A stretch of DNA of 36,002 nucleotides from Rickettsiales bacterium (GTDB taxonomy: Bacteria > Pseudomonadota > Alphaproteobacteria > Micavibrionales > GCA-2720935): the NCBI GenBank assembly GCA_002720935.1, contig PBIV01000022.1, forward strand, positions 11,815-47,816, read 5' to 3'. The translations under genes were made by a program, and so were the position numbers. Below the pieces are notes generated by a model. It was not told the origin of the DNA. It worked only from the letters and a program-made list of their open reading frames with translations, and searched no databases. Within the stretch, counting starts at the first letter, position 1, and every line of letters begins with the position of its first letter. Positions 20,169 to 29,383 of the stretch are shown piece by piece.

Positions 20169-20231
20169 GTAATTTTACATCCTTCTTACGTTAATCAAAC
20201 TTCTATATCATAATTTTGACATTTGCTCAAA

Positions 20232-20878
20232 TTATGAGTTTTGTAAATTCCGTATTATTTTTATCTTATTAATTAATATAGGTACCAAATGGTGTTTTTT
20301 AAGCCCTATGAAAACCACTCTCTCGCGTGAGAAGATGGGGCCATACTTATCCGCATCGCCAAATTGAACCAATCTTTTAGGCGAAAGTGTATTAAAATAT
20401 GAGGGGATAGAACTTAAATCTTGTGCGACAAGAGCTGTTGCAACCTCGCTATGACGCATGAGGCTTTCAACCTTGCTTGATCCAAAAACCAAATCGCCAG
20501 TACGGCGCAAAAGGGCGACCATCTGATAAAAATCAGTCTCAAGCAAATCAAGGAGTTTGCTTTTTATAATCTCAAAACTGTCGTCAGTTTTAAATGAACC
20601 TTCATCATAACTTTTTTTAATCGCCTCTAAGGTAAGAGGGATATAAAAACCATTATCTGTTTTAATCTTATCTTTTAAATCAAAACCAGATTGCCATCAG
20701 GATCAAAAACACAATGAAGATTTTGTGGAAGGTCAGGGCTCTTAATTGATTTTTTAGACTTATCAGGAGATTGAGCGATACCGTTCACTCCCTCATCAGG
20801 AGTGTTCGACATGACGCTTACGCTGTTATCAGCGCTGTCATGCTGTGATGAGACAACCTCATCTTTTGTACCGCTCAT
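20232..20878 (-). pseudogene. ylxR: YlxR (DUF448) RNA-binding protein with C-terminal L7Ae-like domain, interrupted by a one-base frame disruption
   Basis: Between nusA and infB. Frame 1 (20878-20675) ends ...LHCVFDPDGNLVLI*. The next frame continues ...DLKDKIKTDNGFYIPLTLEAIKKSYDEGSFKTDDSFEIIKSKLLDLLETDFYQMVALLRRTGDLVFGSSKVE...IFSRERVVFIGL to 20232. Adding one T to the T4 run (20682-20685) gives a 215-aa continuous protein. Confidence 0.8.
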
Positions 20879-20914
20879 TGTTATAATTTCTAATCTCCAT
20901 GATCATATCTAAAA

Positions 20915-22447
20915 TTAGGCTGCGTTTTCGTCTAAAGCTTCTTGCTCATCATTGGCAAGGTCTTCTTCGCTGATAAGGCCAGCATTAACACGCTCAGCCA
21001 TAACGATTTCGTTTGCTTGTTCTAGGCCAACTGTTTTACGACCTAAGATTTCAACCAACTCATCACCAGATAGGTAAGCAAGATCCTTACGGCTCTTAAC
21101 ATCATCTTCTGCTAGTTTAACAAGCATTTCTGGTGTAAATAGACCCATCTCAACAAGGTCATCTTGTGTGCCAAGGTCTTTATATTTCTTAGTTAGCTCA
21201 GCATCACGCTTTTCAATGAATGTAGCAGCACGGTTTTGAAGTTCTTGAGCGATCTCTTCCTCAAAGCCTTCAATCTTAACAAGTTCAGAGAGTTCTTCAT
21301 CACGAAGCTCTTCAACCATTGTGAAACCTTCAGCAACAAGAAGGTGTGCCAATACATCATCAACATCCAACGCTTCCATGAAGAGTTCAGAGCGCTCTTT
21401 AATTTCAGCTTGGCGACGTTCAGATTCTTGCTCTTCCGTCATAATGTCGATATCCCAACCAATAAGGTTAGACGCAAGGCGCACATTTTGACCGCGACGA
21501 CCAATTGCTAATGAAAGCTGATCATCAGGAACAACAACTTCAATTTTGTTCTTATCTTCATCAAAAACAACTTTTGATACTTCGGCAGGGGCAATCGCAT
21601 TAATCACGAATGGCGCCATTTCGCCAGTCCATGGAATAATATCAATTTTCTCGCCTTGTAATTCTGCAACTACCGCTTGAACACGGCTACCGCGCATACC
21701 AACACAAGCCCCAACAGGATCAATACCAGGATCATTTGATAGAACAGCGATTTTCGCGCGGCTACCAGGATCACGGGCAACAGAACGAATCTCGATAATG
21801 CCATCGTAGATTTCAGGAACTTCTTGTGTGAATAATTTCGCTAAGAATTGTGGGTGTGTTCTTGATAAGAAAATTTGTGGACCACGGTTTTCACGGCGAA
21901 CATCATAGATATAAGCACGAATACGCTCGCCCGTTTTTAAATGCTCACGAGGGATACCCTCATCACGGCGTAAAATCGCTTCTGCCTTACCAAGGTCAAC
22001 AGTAACGTTGCCATATTCAACACGCTTAACAACACCGTTGATGATCTCACCAACACGGTCTTTAAATTCATTGAACTGACGATCTCTTTCAGCTTCACGA
22101 ACTTTTTGTGTAATAACTTGTTTCGCAGTCATCGCAGCAATACGACCAAAATCAAGCGGGGGAAGTTTATCTTTTACAAAACCACCAAGCTCAACTTCTG
22201 GATCAATTGCTTTTGCTTCTTTTAATGTTAATTGACGAGGGGCTTCTTCAACTTCCTCAACAACTTCACGGAAACGGTAAAGATCAATGTTACCAGATTT
22301 GCGGTCAACAATCGCACGAATGTCATGTTCAAAACCATATTTTGAACGACCAGCTTTTTGAATAGCTTCTTCCATTGCCTCAATGACAACTTCCTTATCA
22401 ATGCCTTTTTCTCGTGCAACTGTGTCACATACTTGTAAAATTTCCAT
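20915..22447 (-). CDS. nusA: Transcription termination/antitermination protein NusA
   Basis: NusA S1/KH pattern: RTHPQFLAKLFTQEVPEIYDGIIEIRSVARDPGSRAKIAVLSNDPGIDPVGACVGMRGSRVQAVVAELQGEKIDIIPW. Confidence 0.98.
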   Translation of the reverse strand: MEILQVCDTVAREKGIDKEVVIEAMEEAIQKAGRSKYGFEHDIRAIVDRKSGNIDLYRFREVVEEVEEAPRQLTLKEAKAIDPEVELGGFVKDKLPPLDFGRIAAMTAKQVITQKVREAERDRQFNEFKDRVGEIINGVVKRVEYGNVTVDLGKAEAILRRDEGIPREHLKTGERIRAYIYDVRRENRGPQIFLSRTHPQFLAKLFTQEVPEIYDGIIEIRSVARDPGSRAKIAVLSNDPGIDPVGACVGMRGSRVQAVVAELQGEKIDIIPWTGEMAPFVINAIAPAEVSKVVFDEDKNKIEVVVPDDQLSLAIGRRGQNVRLASNLIGWDIDIMTEEQESERRQAEIKERSELFMEALDVDDVLAHLLVAEGFTMVEELRDEELSELVKIEGFEEEIAQELQNRAATFIEKRDAELTKKYKDLGTQDDLVEMGLFTPEMLVKLAEDDVKSRKDLAYLSGDELVEILGRKTVGLEQANEIVMAERVNAGLISEEDLANDEQEALDENAA

Positions 22448-22451
22448 CTTT

Positions 22452-22973
22452 TTATTGCTCCTTTTTCTTACTATAAGCGTTTAAAAGTTCGTCTGTTAAA
22501 ATAAGTTTTCCTCTTTCGATTTTCTCAAAAGGAATTAAAAATTCTTGTCCGCCATCTTTTAATGTGATGACGTTATCTTCTACGGCTTCGATGATTCCAC
22601 GATAGCGCTTTCTATCTTCTATGACGAAAGGCGCTTCGATTTTCGCTTCATGGCCTAAGAAACGTTTATAGTCTCTAAGTTTAACCAATGGGCGATCAAT
22701 ACCAGGGCTACCAACTTCTAACATGTAAGGATCGTTAAACGGGTCTTCAACATCCAAAAGCGCAGAAACAGTTTTGCTAATCAATTGGCACTCATCAACC
22801 GTAACGCGCAGATCATCATCAAATGAAACATCTTCATTTGCTGGCATTTTCTCTGCTAGAATTTGCAAAGTCGGGCGATTGGCTTGACCAGAAATTGTCA
22901 ATTGCACAATCTCAAAACCCATATCTTCCAAAGCAGGGCGGATCATATCATCAATTTGTTTCGCATTTGCCAT
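22452..22973 (-). CDS. rimP: Ribosome maturation factor RimP
   Basis: EDMGFEIVQLTISGQANRPTLQILAE, YMLEVGSPGIDRPLVKLRDYKRFLG; 4 nt upstream of nusA. Confidence 0.95.
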   Translation of the reverse strand: MANAKQIDDMIRPALEDMGFEIVQLTISGQANRPTLQILAEKMPANEDVSFDDDLRVTVDECQLISKTVSALLDVEDPFNDPYMLEVGSPGIDRPLVKLRDYKRFLGHEAKIEAPFVIEDRKRYRGIIEAVEDNVITLKDGGQEFLIPFEKIERGKLILTDELLNAYSKKKEQ

Positions 22974-22994
22974 TTATAAACTGCTTCATTCATC

Positions 22995-23076
22995 TCAGGA
23001 CTTCGTTATTTGTTCATCACGTATGAGTTATACGTTTCTTCACTGCATGTCTTGTCCTGAAATAAAGACAAGCAGC
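22995..23076 (-). ncRNA. Candidate structured leader RNA of the rimP-nusA operon
   Basis: Minus strand: hairpin CTTGTC/GACAAG (23067-23072/23051-23056), hairpin ACGTAT-aactc-ATACGT (23019-23035), and long-range TCAGGAC/GTCCTGA (23054-23060/22995-23001) overlapping the first hairpin. Confidence 0.45.
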
Positions 23077-23100
23077 TTATATCGCCATAGCCTAGATAAT

Positions 23101-23135
23101 AAAAAAAAACCGGCGCTTCTTTTATGAAGGCCAGC
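23101..23135 (-). terminator. Intrinsic terminator downstream of trmB
   Basis: Minus strand GGCTGGCCTTC-ataaaa-GAAGCGCCGG (one-base bulge) followed by an unbroken T-run. Confidence 0.7.
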
Positions 23136-23211
23136 CTAATAAATAAGCTACAATGTAAGGTAAAAATACTCTTTATCGCTAAAGAAAGCAAGTGTTTTCT
23201 TTTAAAGCAAT

Positions 23212-23925
23212 TTAAAGGCGCTCAAACTCCAAATAATAAGGTTTTCGCCCAGCCTCAATGCCTTTTGCTTCATAGCGGGTTTGTGGCCAGTCTGGTTTTG
23301 CTTTTCGCCAATCATCAGCCGATGTTGCAAGCCATTCAAAAGAGGGGTGGTTTAGGGCTTTCTCTAGCATCCATTCTGCCATGCTAGGATCATCAGAAGC
23401 CATTCTTAAAATAGCGCCTTTTTTCATGAGTTCTGCAAAACGAGTTAGCATCTCTGTTTGAAGAAAGCGACGCTTATGATGGCGTTTTTTGTGCCACGGA
23501 TCAGGGTGAAGAAGGAAAATGCGCTCTAAAGAATCATTGGGCAAGTTTTCTAAGACCATACGCGCATCATCAGGCCAGATGCGAGCGTTTGTGACATCTT
23601 CATCATCAATTTGCTTTGCACAAGCCGAGACACCGTTTAAAAACGGCTCACAGCCAATATAATGGACATCTGGATTATGTTTTGATTGCCAAACCAAATG
23701 TTCGCCATTGCCAAAACCAATTTCTAACCAGTTTTTATTATTGATATCTAAGGTTTTTAAATCATCAAGATTAACTTCGATTTCTGGAAGTGTTTCTTCA
23801 ATCGCTTTTTTCCTGTCGCCACGAAGAGGGCGCCCCATGCGACGTCCATAGACTTTGCGTTTTCGCTCTTTTCTTTGTTCTTCTGATCTGGTTGGGTCTT
23901 TGATGTAACCCTTATTATCAGTCAT
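23212..23925 (-). CDS. trmB: tRNA (guanine-N7-)-methyltransferase
   Basis: GRRMGRPLRGDRKK, LEIGFGNGEHLVWQ, IFLLHPDPWHKKRHHKRRFLQ. Confidence 0.96.
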   Translation of the reverse strand: MTDNKGYIKDPTRSEEQRKERKRKVYGRRMGRPLRGDRKKAIEETLPEIEVNLDDLKTLDINNKNWLEIGFGNGEHLVWQSKHNPDVHYIGCEPFLNGVSACAKQIDDEDVTNARIWPDDARMVLENLPNDSLERIFLLHPDPWHKKRHHKRRFLQTEMLTRFAELMKKGAILRMASDDPSMAEWMLEKALNHPSFEWLATSADDWRKAKPDWPQTRYEAKGIEAGRKPYYLEFERL

Positions 23926-23926
23926 T

Positions 23927-25102
23927 TTAAACTCCGAAATGCCTTTTTAACTCATCAACTAGATCAGTTTTTTCCCAAGAAAAGCTTCCATCATCGCGAG
24001 GGTTGCGACCAAAATGCCCATAAGAAGAGGTGCAAGAATATATTGGTCTGTTAAGTTGTAAATGCTCACGGATGCCTCTTGGGCTTAAATCCATCAACTC
24101 ATTTAGAACCTTTGCGATCTCTTTTTCTTCCACCTTGGCTGTGCCATTACACATCACATAGAAAGAAAGCGGTTTAGAAATTCCGATTGCGTAAGAGACT
24201 TGCAATGTGCATTCTTTTGCCAAGCCTGCGGCTACAACATTCTTTGCTAAATAACGCAAAGCATAAGCCGCCGAGCGATCAACTTTGGTTGGGTCTTTGC
24301 CAGAGAATGCTCCGCCGCCATGAGGTGCTGATCCGCCATATGTGTCAACAATGATTTTTCTACCAGTGAGACCAGCATCCCCATCGGGGCCACCAATTAC
24401 AAATTTTCCTGTTGGATTAATGTAAATATTTTGTTCATCACATAACCAGCCTTCCGGCAAGATGCGTTCAATGTAAGGCATAACCAAAGCTCTTACATCA
24501 TCTTGGGTAAGACTTTCATCATGTTGTGTTGATAATACAATCGCGCTTGAACCAACGGCCTTACGATCACGGTAATCAATTGAAAACTGACTTTTGGCAT
24601 CAGGGCCAAACTTATCAAGAATACCAGCATGACGATCTTTTGCTAATTCTTGTAACAAGCGATGTGAATAATAAATAGGGGCAGGCATATAAGCTTCTGT
24701 TTCATCACAAGCATAGCCAAACATAATGCCTTGATCGCCAGCACCTTCATCTTTGCTATCATTAGAATCAACACCCATAGCGATTTCAGGTGATTGTGAA
24801 TGAACTTTAATAACGCACTCTAAATCTTTCCAGTGAAAGCCATCTTGCTCATAACCAATCTTTTTGACGGTTTGACGTGCGACATCTTCTAAAATATTAT
24901 GCGTAATTTTATCAGAGCCACGAACCTCGCCAGCAATAGCAAGGAAGTTTGTGCTTGCCATTGTCTCAACTGCAACACGAGAATAGGGATCTTCTTTTAG
25001 GTATGTGTCTAAAATTGCATCGGATATTGCATCACAAACCTTATCGGGATGACCTTCAGAGACAGATTCACTTGTAAATGTATAATTTTTTAAAGATGGC
25101 AT
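23927..25102 (-). CDS. metK: S-adenosylmethionine synthetase
   Basis: [55 protein letters not shown]. Confidence 0.98.
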   Translation of the reverse strand: MPSLKNYTFTSESVSEGHPDKVCDAISDAILDTYLKEDPYSRVAVETMASTNFLAIAGEVRGSDKITHNILEDVARQTVKKIGYEQDGFHWKDLECVIKVHSQSPEIAMGVDSNDSKDEGAGDQGIMFGYACDETEAYMPAPIYYSHRLLQELAKDRHAGILDKFGPDAKSQFSIDYRDRKAVGSSAIVLSTQHDESLTQDDVRALVMPYIERILPEGWLCDEQNIYINPTGKFVIGGPDGDAGLTGRKIIVDTYGGSAPHGGGAFSGKDPTKVDRSAAYALRYLAKNVVAAGLAKECTLQVSYAIGISKPLSFYVMCNGTAKVEEKEIAKVLNELMDLSPRGIREHLQLNRPIYSCTSSYGHFGRNPRDDGSFSWEKTDLVDELKRHFGV

Positions 25103-25227
25103 AACGTATAGGCTTTCTGAAAAACGGCTTTGTTTAAAACTCGTTTGTTATTCATACAAAGTTTTTGAAAATCTTCAAGCTTTAAAGGAGTAGAAGACAC
25201 TATAATTTTTAAATAAGCGAGGGGGCT

Positions 25228-25686
25228 TTATTCTTCTTTAGTGTCTTCGCCAAGGGATTTAATGAGCTCATAAACACGCTTTCGCTGTTTTTCATCAGGA
25301 ATATTATAATATGCGCGGACTAAATTCATGGTCTCTTTTTTATCCATCGGATCATCACCAGAGAAAGGCACTTGTTCATTCTCGGCTAATCCAGCAAAGG
25401 CAGCAGGCATTGCTTCTCCATCCTTATCAAAATCTTCAAAGAAATATTTGATAGGAATTTGTAAAATTTTGCTTAACTGAAATAGTGTACCTGCGGCAAC
25501 TCTATTTTGACCTCGCTCATATTTTTGGATTTGTTGATAACGAATATCCAAATAATCAGCTAGGTCACCTTGTGTTAAACCAAGCAAGTTTCGTCTTTGC
25601 CTAATTTTTTGGCCTACATGTTTATCTATCTTGTTCACGGCTTCCGTTTTTTTCTTTCTACCCATTTTACTGCTCCCAAATTGCAC
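25228..25686 (-). CDS. XRE/Cro-family HTH transcriptional regulator
   Basis: VGQKIRQRRNLLGLTQGDLADYLDIRYQQIQKYERGQNRVAAGTLFQLSKILQIPIKYFFEDF; start may be the internal MGRKKK (25665). Confidence 0.9.
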   Translation of the reverse strand: MQFGSSKMGRKKKTEAVNKIDKHVGQKIRQRRNLLGLTQGDLADYLDIRYQQIQKYERGQNRVAAGTLFQLSKILQIPIKYFFEDFDKDGEAMPAAFAGLAENEQVPFSGDDPMDKKETMNLVRAYYNIPDEKQRKRVYELIKSLGEDTKEE

Positions 25687-25688
25687 GT

Positions 25689-25709
25689 ATTAGATGTTTT
25701 ATGTCTAAT
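25689..25709. promoter_or_regulatory. Candidate operator dyad upstream of the XRE gene
   Basis: ATTAGA-tgttttatg-TCTAAT perfect 6-bp inverted repeat directly upstream of the XRE start. Confidence 0.35.
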
Positions 25710-25734
25710 CGATACAATTTTTATGCCAGTTTTA

Positions 25735-27372
25735 TTAACTTTGGTTTTTATTGGCATAAAACAAGGGGATGGCAATACTTATTAATAATATAAATAAATT
25801 TATATACACATTATAGGATGCATATATTGTCGCAATTTGCAATTTTTTTGGCAATTTGCTAGTTGCAAATGTTCTTATTCCATAGGAAGTCTGAAAAACC
25901 GTGCTTCCTAAGGCGTTTGTAACAGAAGAAATCCCTGTATTCGCTACACGGATAAAGGGTATAGCTTCTTCAATTGCACGAATTTTAACAAAATCATGAT
26001 GTTGATAGGGCCCAATCGAGTCTCTATACCATGCATCATTTGTTAAATTTATTAAGATTTCAGGACGTTCTTTTTGGTCGTTATTTGACAAGATTTGTCC
26101 AGAAAACAAAGCTTCATAACATATTAACGCGCGAAACTTCAAATAGTTTCTATTGCCTTGTGAAATATAAGATAGTTTAACTGAATCGCGATTCGTTCCG
26201 GGCGTAAAACCTGTGCCACCAATAGGAAGAAAGTCTAAATATTCGCCAAAAGGCAAATATTCTCCAAAGGGCACAAGGTGTGATTTATCATATCGTTTCC
26301 AACGAACACCAGAAGAAAGAAGAAAACTATCTTCTTTGCCAAAAGTTTTTGTTGCGCTTGGTTTTTCTTCGATTGAGAAGACTGAATTAAAGGTATCAAA
26401 CTCATTTGGACCTGTTTGTAAATAATCAATACCACCAGTTATCAGGCTTACATTATTCATCATTACAAGGGCTTCAATCTCTGCAATATAATCAGCATAA
26501 TATCGTGTTTCATCAGGGTATATATCGGGGAAGAAAGTTAGCGCCGTTTCTGGCCAGATTAAGATTAAATGACTGTTATCATTATGGGCTTCAATCGCTT
26601 GTTTTGAGAGATTGATATAGGTTTTAAAATTCTGATCTAAAAAGTCTTTATCCCATTTTATTTTTTGATCAATATTGGGTTGGATCAGGGCTAAACTAAC
26701 CGTTTCATTATAAGTCGTGACAGGCTTGTCTTTATAAAAATCAAGTCGTAAGTAGCCAAAAATGAATAGGCTGGCGATGATCAATAGGGAGAGAGCAGCG
26801 CCTTTTCTTGAGAGAAATAAAGACCCACATAAAAAGGTTATAAAGCTCAGCCCATAAATACCAATTACAGATAAAATTTGTGATATCTCAAGTGAGAATA
26901 AAAAGCTTTGCCCTGCAATATTCCAAGGAAATCCAGTGAAGAGATATGAGCGCCCCAGCTCACATAGCGTGAACAGGCAAGTAAAGCTTAGAACTTTAGA
27001 AGCAGTCGTCTGAGGGTTTAGGGTTTTATAAAAGAAACCAGCTAACCCATAAAAAAGGGCGAGAACCGCAGGCAACCCAATAATTGCAAAGGGAATAACC
27101 CAAAAATAGCTTTCAACCTCAACCAAAAGGGCGAAACTAATCCAATAAAGGCTTAATGTTAAAAAGCCAAATGCATAGAACCAGCCAGTAAAAAAGGCAT
27201 TCTGTTTGCTCTCACATTTATCAAGCAGGATGATCAGTGCAGGATAGGTTAAAGCAAGAATGAAGACGAGGTAGGTTGGCGAAGTTGCAAGGCTGGCAAG
27301 TGCCCCTAAAACAAAGCTAAGCGCATAGTGCTGCTTTGATGTTAGAGAAGTATTTTTGAGCCTATTGAACAA
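25735..27372 (-). CDS. lnt: Apolipoprotein N-acyltransferase
   Basis: Multi-TM N-terminus, nitrilase-like WPETAL, KSHLVPFGEYLPF, ICYEALF, NLTNDAWY. Confidence 0.96.
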   Translation of the reverse strand: MFNRLKNTSLTSKQHYALSFVLGALASLATSPTYLVFILALTYPALIILLDKCESKQNAFFTGWFYAFGFLTLSLYWISFALLVEVESYFWVIPFAIIGLPAVLALFYGLAGFFYKTLNPQTTASKVLSFTCLFTLCELGRSYLFTGFPWNIAGQSFLFSLEISQILSVIGIYGLSFITFLCGSLFLSRKGAALSLLIIASLFIFGYLRLDFYKDKPVTTYNETVSLALIQPNIDQKIKWDKDFLDQNFKTYINLSKQAIEAHNDNSHLILIWPETALTFFPDIYPDETRYYADYIAEIEALVMMNNVSLITGGIDYLQTGPNEFDTFNSVFSIEEKPSATKTFGKEDSFLLSSGVRWKRYDKSHLVPFGEYLPFGEYLDFLPIGGTGFTPGTNRDSVKLSYISQGNRNYLKFRALICYEALFSGQILSNNDQKERPEILINLTNDAWYRDSIGPYQHHDFVKIRAIEEAIPFIRVANTGISSVTNALGSTVFQTSYGIRTFATSKLPKKLQIATIYASYNVYINLFILLISIAIPLFYANKNQS

Positions 27373-27474
27373 AATTCGGCCTTTCTAAAATCATTAAAGA
27401 ATCACAAGTGACACCTGCCACAAAGCGTTTTCATGACATGGTTTATAAAGTTTTGCAACTATAATCTATTGAAA

Positions 27475-28422
27475 TTAAACTGTTTTTAGAGATGATTTCT
27501 TGCGAATTCGGATTTTGCGAATGCGTCTTGTATCGCCATCAACAACCTCAAAAGATAACCCAGATGGGTGCTCAATAATTTCGCCTTTTGCAGGAACGCG
27601 TCCTGCCCAAGAAAAGACAAAACCGGCTAAAGTATCGATTTCTTCGCGCTCATTCTCATCAATCAAATCTTCCATACCAACTTCACTTTCAAAGTCTTTA
27701 ATGCTCAAACGTGCATCGGCAAGATAAGTGTTATTTGTATGAAGTTTAATTTGTGGGTTGATATCTTCATCATAGATATCATCAATTTCGCCCGTAATTG
27801 CTTCAATAAGGTCGCCAAGGGTTACGAGCCCATCAATGCCGCCAAATTCATCGACAATCAATGCCATGTGGTTTCTGGTCTCTCTCATTTGAATAAGGAG
27901 ATCCATCACAGGCATGCTCGGCGAGATAATAGGCACTTCGCGTGTTATTTTAGAAAGGCTGAATTTTTGGTCACTTGCCAACTGGCCAAGGAAATCCTTG
28001 ATATGCACTGTGCCAAGGATGTTATCAATATTCTCTTTGAAAACAGGAAGGCGGCTTCTTGGTGTCTCCGCATAAGTTTTCATTAAATCGTCTTTTTTTG
28101 TTTTGCTATCAACAGCAATAATATCCGCACGAGGAACCATGACGTTCTCGGCTTTTAAATCTCTAAATTTTAGGATATTGGAGAGAAGAATTCTTTCATG
28201 AGACCTTGCGATTGCATCTTCATCATCAGAATTGTCAGCTTCCTCGATAAATTCTTCAACGGCTTCTCTTAAGCGATCATCATTGGATGTTGCAAAGAAG
28301 CGTTTGAACCATCCAGATTTTTTATTTTTGCTCTCATCAGAGCTTTTTTCTAAAGATATATCACCCGATGAGGGCGGTTCGTCTTCTTGTCTTGTTTCTC
28401 TTGAAACTGTATCAACTGGCAT
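27475..28422 (-). CDS. corC: CBS-domain CorC/HlyC-family protein
   Basis: ENVMVPRADIIAVD, SRLPVFKENIDNILGTVHIKD, MALIVDEFGGIDGLVTLGDLIEAITGEI. Confidence 0.93.
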   Translation of the reverse strand: MPVDTVSRETRQEDEPPSSGDISLEKSSDESKNKKSGWFKRFFATSNDDRLREAVEEFIEEADNSDDEDAIARSHERILLSNILKFRDLKAENVMVPRADIIAVDSKTKKDDLMKTYAETPRSRLPVFKENIDNILGTVHIKDFLGQLASDQKFSLSKITREVPIISPSMPVMDLLIQMRETRNHMALIVDEFGGIDGLVTLGDLIEAITGEIDDIYDEDINPQIKLHTNNTYLADARLSIKDFESEVGMEDLIDENEREEIDTLAGFVFSWAGRVPAKGEIIEHPSGLSFEVVDGDTRRIRKIRIRKKSSLKTV

Positions 28423-28489
28423 TTTAAAAATTATCTCCTAAATAAACTGGTCCAGATTATAACGTTATTTTATTTACCTTAAAAGAATA

Positions 28490-28846
28490 TTATATCAAAT
28501 AAGGTTTAATAAATGCTACAGAAAATCCAACCGCAGCCCAAGCCAAACAGCTTGCCCCGACGGTTAGTGAAAAATTATTTTCATTAATCATAAAGTAAAA
28601 AGTTAAATAGTATGCAACAAGGGGAAGTAAAGCCAAACACCCAAAAAGCATAGTGTCTTTCATGGCTTGGATATTTCCGCCCTGATTTTGCCAAACCCCG
28701 AAGGTTGCAAATAGTGTAAATGTTGGAAAGGTAACAGCCAGCATACTGACGAAATAATTTTCTGTACGACTAATAAAACTAATAATGATAACAACGATCG
28801 CGCCAAGCAGGCCTTTAAGCATCATTGTAACGGCAGGGGTAAGCAT
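28490..28846 (-). CDS. GlpM-like small integral membrane protein
   Basis: 118 aa, about four TM segments; LKGLLGAIVVIIISFISRTENYFVSMLAVTFPTFTLFA resembles GlpM (KAALGALVVLL...KTKNYYIAGLIPLFPTFALIA). Confidence 0.7.
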   Translation of the reverse strand: MLTPAVTMMLKGLLGAIVVIIISFISRTENYFVSMLAVTFPTFTLFATFGVWQNQGGNIQAMKDTMLFGCLALLPLVAYYLTFYFMINENNFSLTVGASCLAWAAVGFSVAFIKPYLI

Positions 28847-28858
28847 AAAAACTCTTCT

Positions 28859-29368
28859 TTATTGGTAGGGATTGGCGACGTTAAAGATTTTTAACAATTC
28901 AATTTCAAACGCTTCCATGCGTTCTGCTTCATCATCTTCCATATGATCAAACCCAAGAAGGTGGAGCGTCCCATGAATGATCAAATGACGCATATGATCG
29001 GCAAAACTTTTGCTTTGCTCAGCTGCTTCGCGTTGAATTGTTTCATGGGCAAAGACAAGGTCTCCAAGCATTAATTCTGGATCGGTTTGATGTGCATCTA
29101 AAAGCGGGCTTTTATAATCATGGGCGGTTGCAAAAGATAAAACATTGGTTGGCTTATCTTGTTCACGATATTGCTCATTAATTTGTGCCATATATTCATC
29201 ATGGCTCAACAATACTGAAACCTCGACAATCTTTTTATTATTAAACAGGGGGTGTTTTGCAAATTTCTTTATACACAGTGCAATTGTCTGGCTAATAAAA
29301 TTCTTATGATCGGGAAGAAGCTGTTTCCACGCTTCATCATCATGGTCAATATCGATACGTGCTTGCAT
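28859..29368 (-). CDS. ybeY: Endoribonuclease YbeY
   Basis: NEQYREQDKPTNVLSFA and zinc site HLIIHGTLHLLGFDHMEDDEAERME. Confidence 0.96.
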   Translation of the reverse strand: MQARIDIDHDDEAWKQLLPDHKNFISQTIALCIKKFAKHPLFNNKKIVEVSVLLSHDEYMAQINEQYREQDKPTNVLSFATAHDYKSPLLDAHQTDPELMLGDLVFAHETIQREAAEQSKSFADHMRHLIIHGTLHLLGFDHMEDDEAERMEAFEIELLKIFNVANPYQ

Positions 29369-29383
29369 AGTCTTAAATTTGCC

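Noticed and set aside
18756-20172. ORFs on the plus strand antisense to infB (e.g. 18756-18959, 19002-19277, 19948-20172)
   Set aside because: Shadow ORFs of a confident infB; low-complexity composition and no family match.
20675-20700. Programmed -1 frameshift signal in ylxR
   Set aside because: No canonical slippery heptamer (CTG GTT TTG) and no obvious downstream stimulatory hairpin; kept only as a minor alternative to a genuine indel.
23006-23387. Small ORFs in the trmB-rimP gap (61 aa minus, 87 aa plus)
   Set aside because: They cross a terminator hairpin or overlap trmB; a structured leader explains the region better.
25103-25227. Possible SAM riboswitch in the 125-nt metK leader
   Set aside because: Some short pairings (TTGAA-gatt-TTCAA, CTTTGT/ACAAAG) exist, but no SAM-I, SAM-II or SAM-V core could be recognised by eye.
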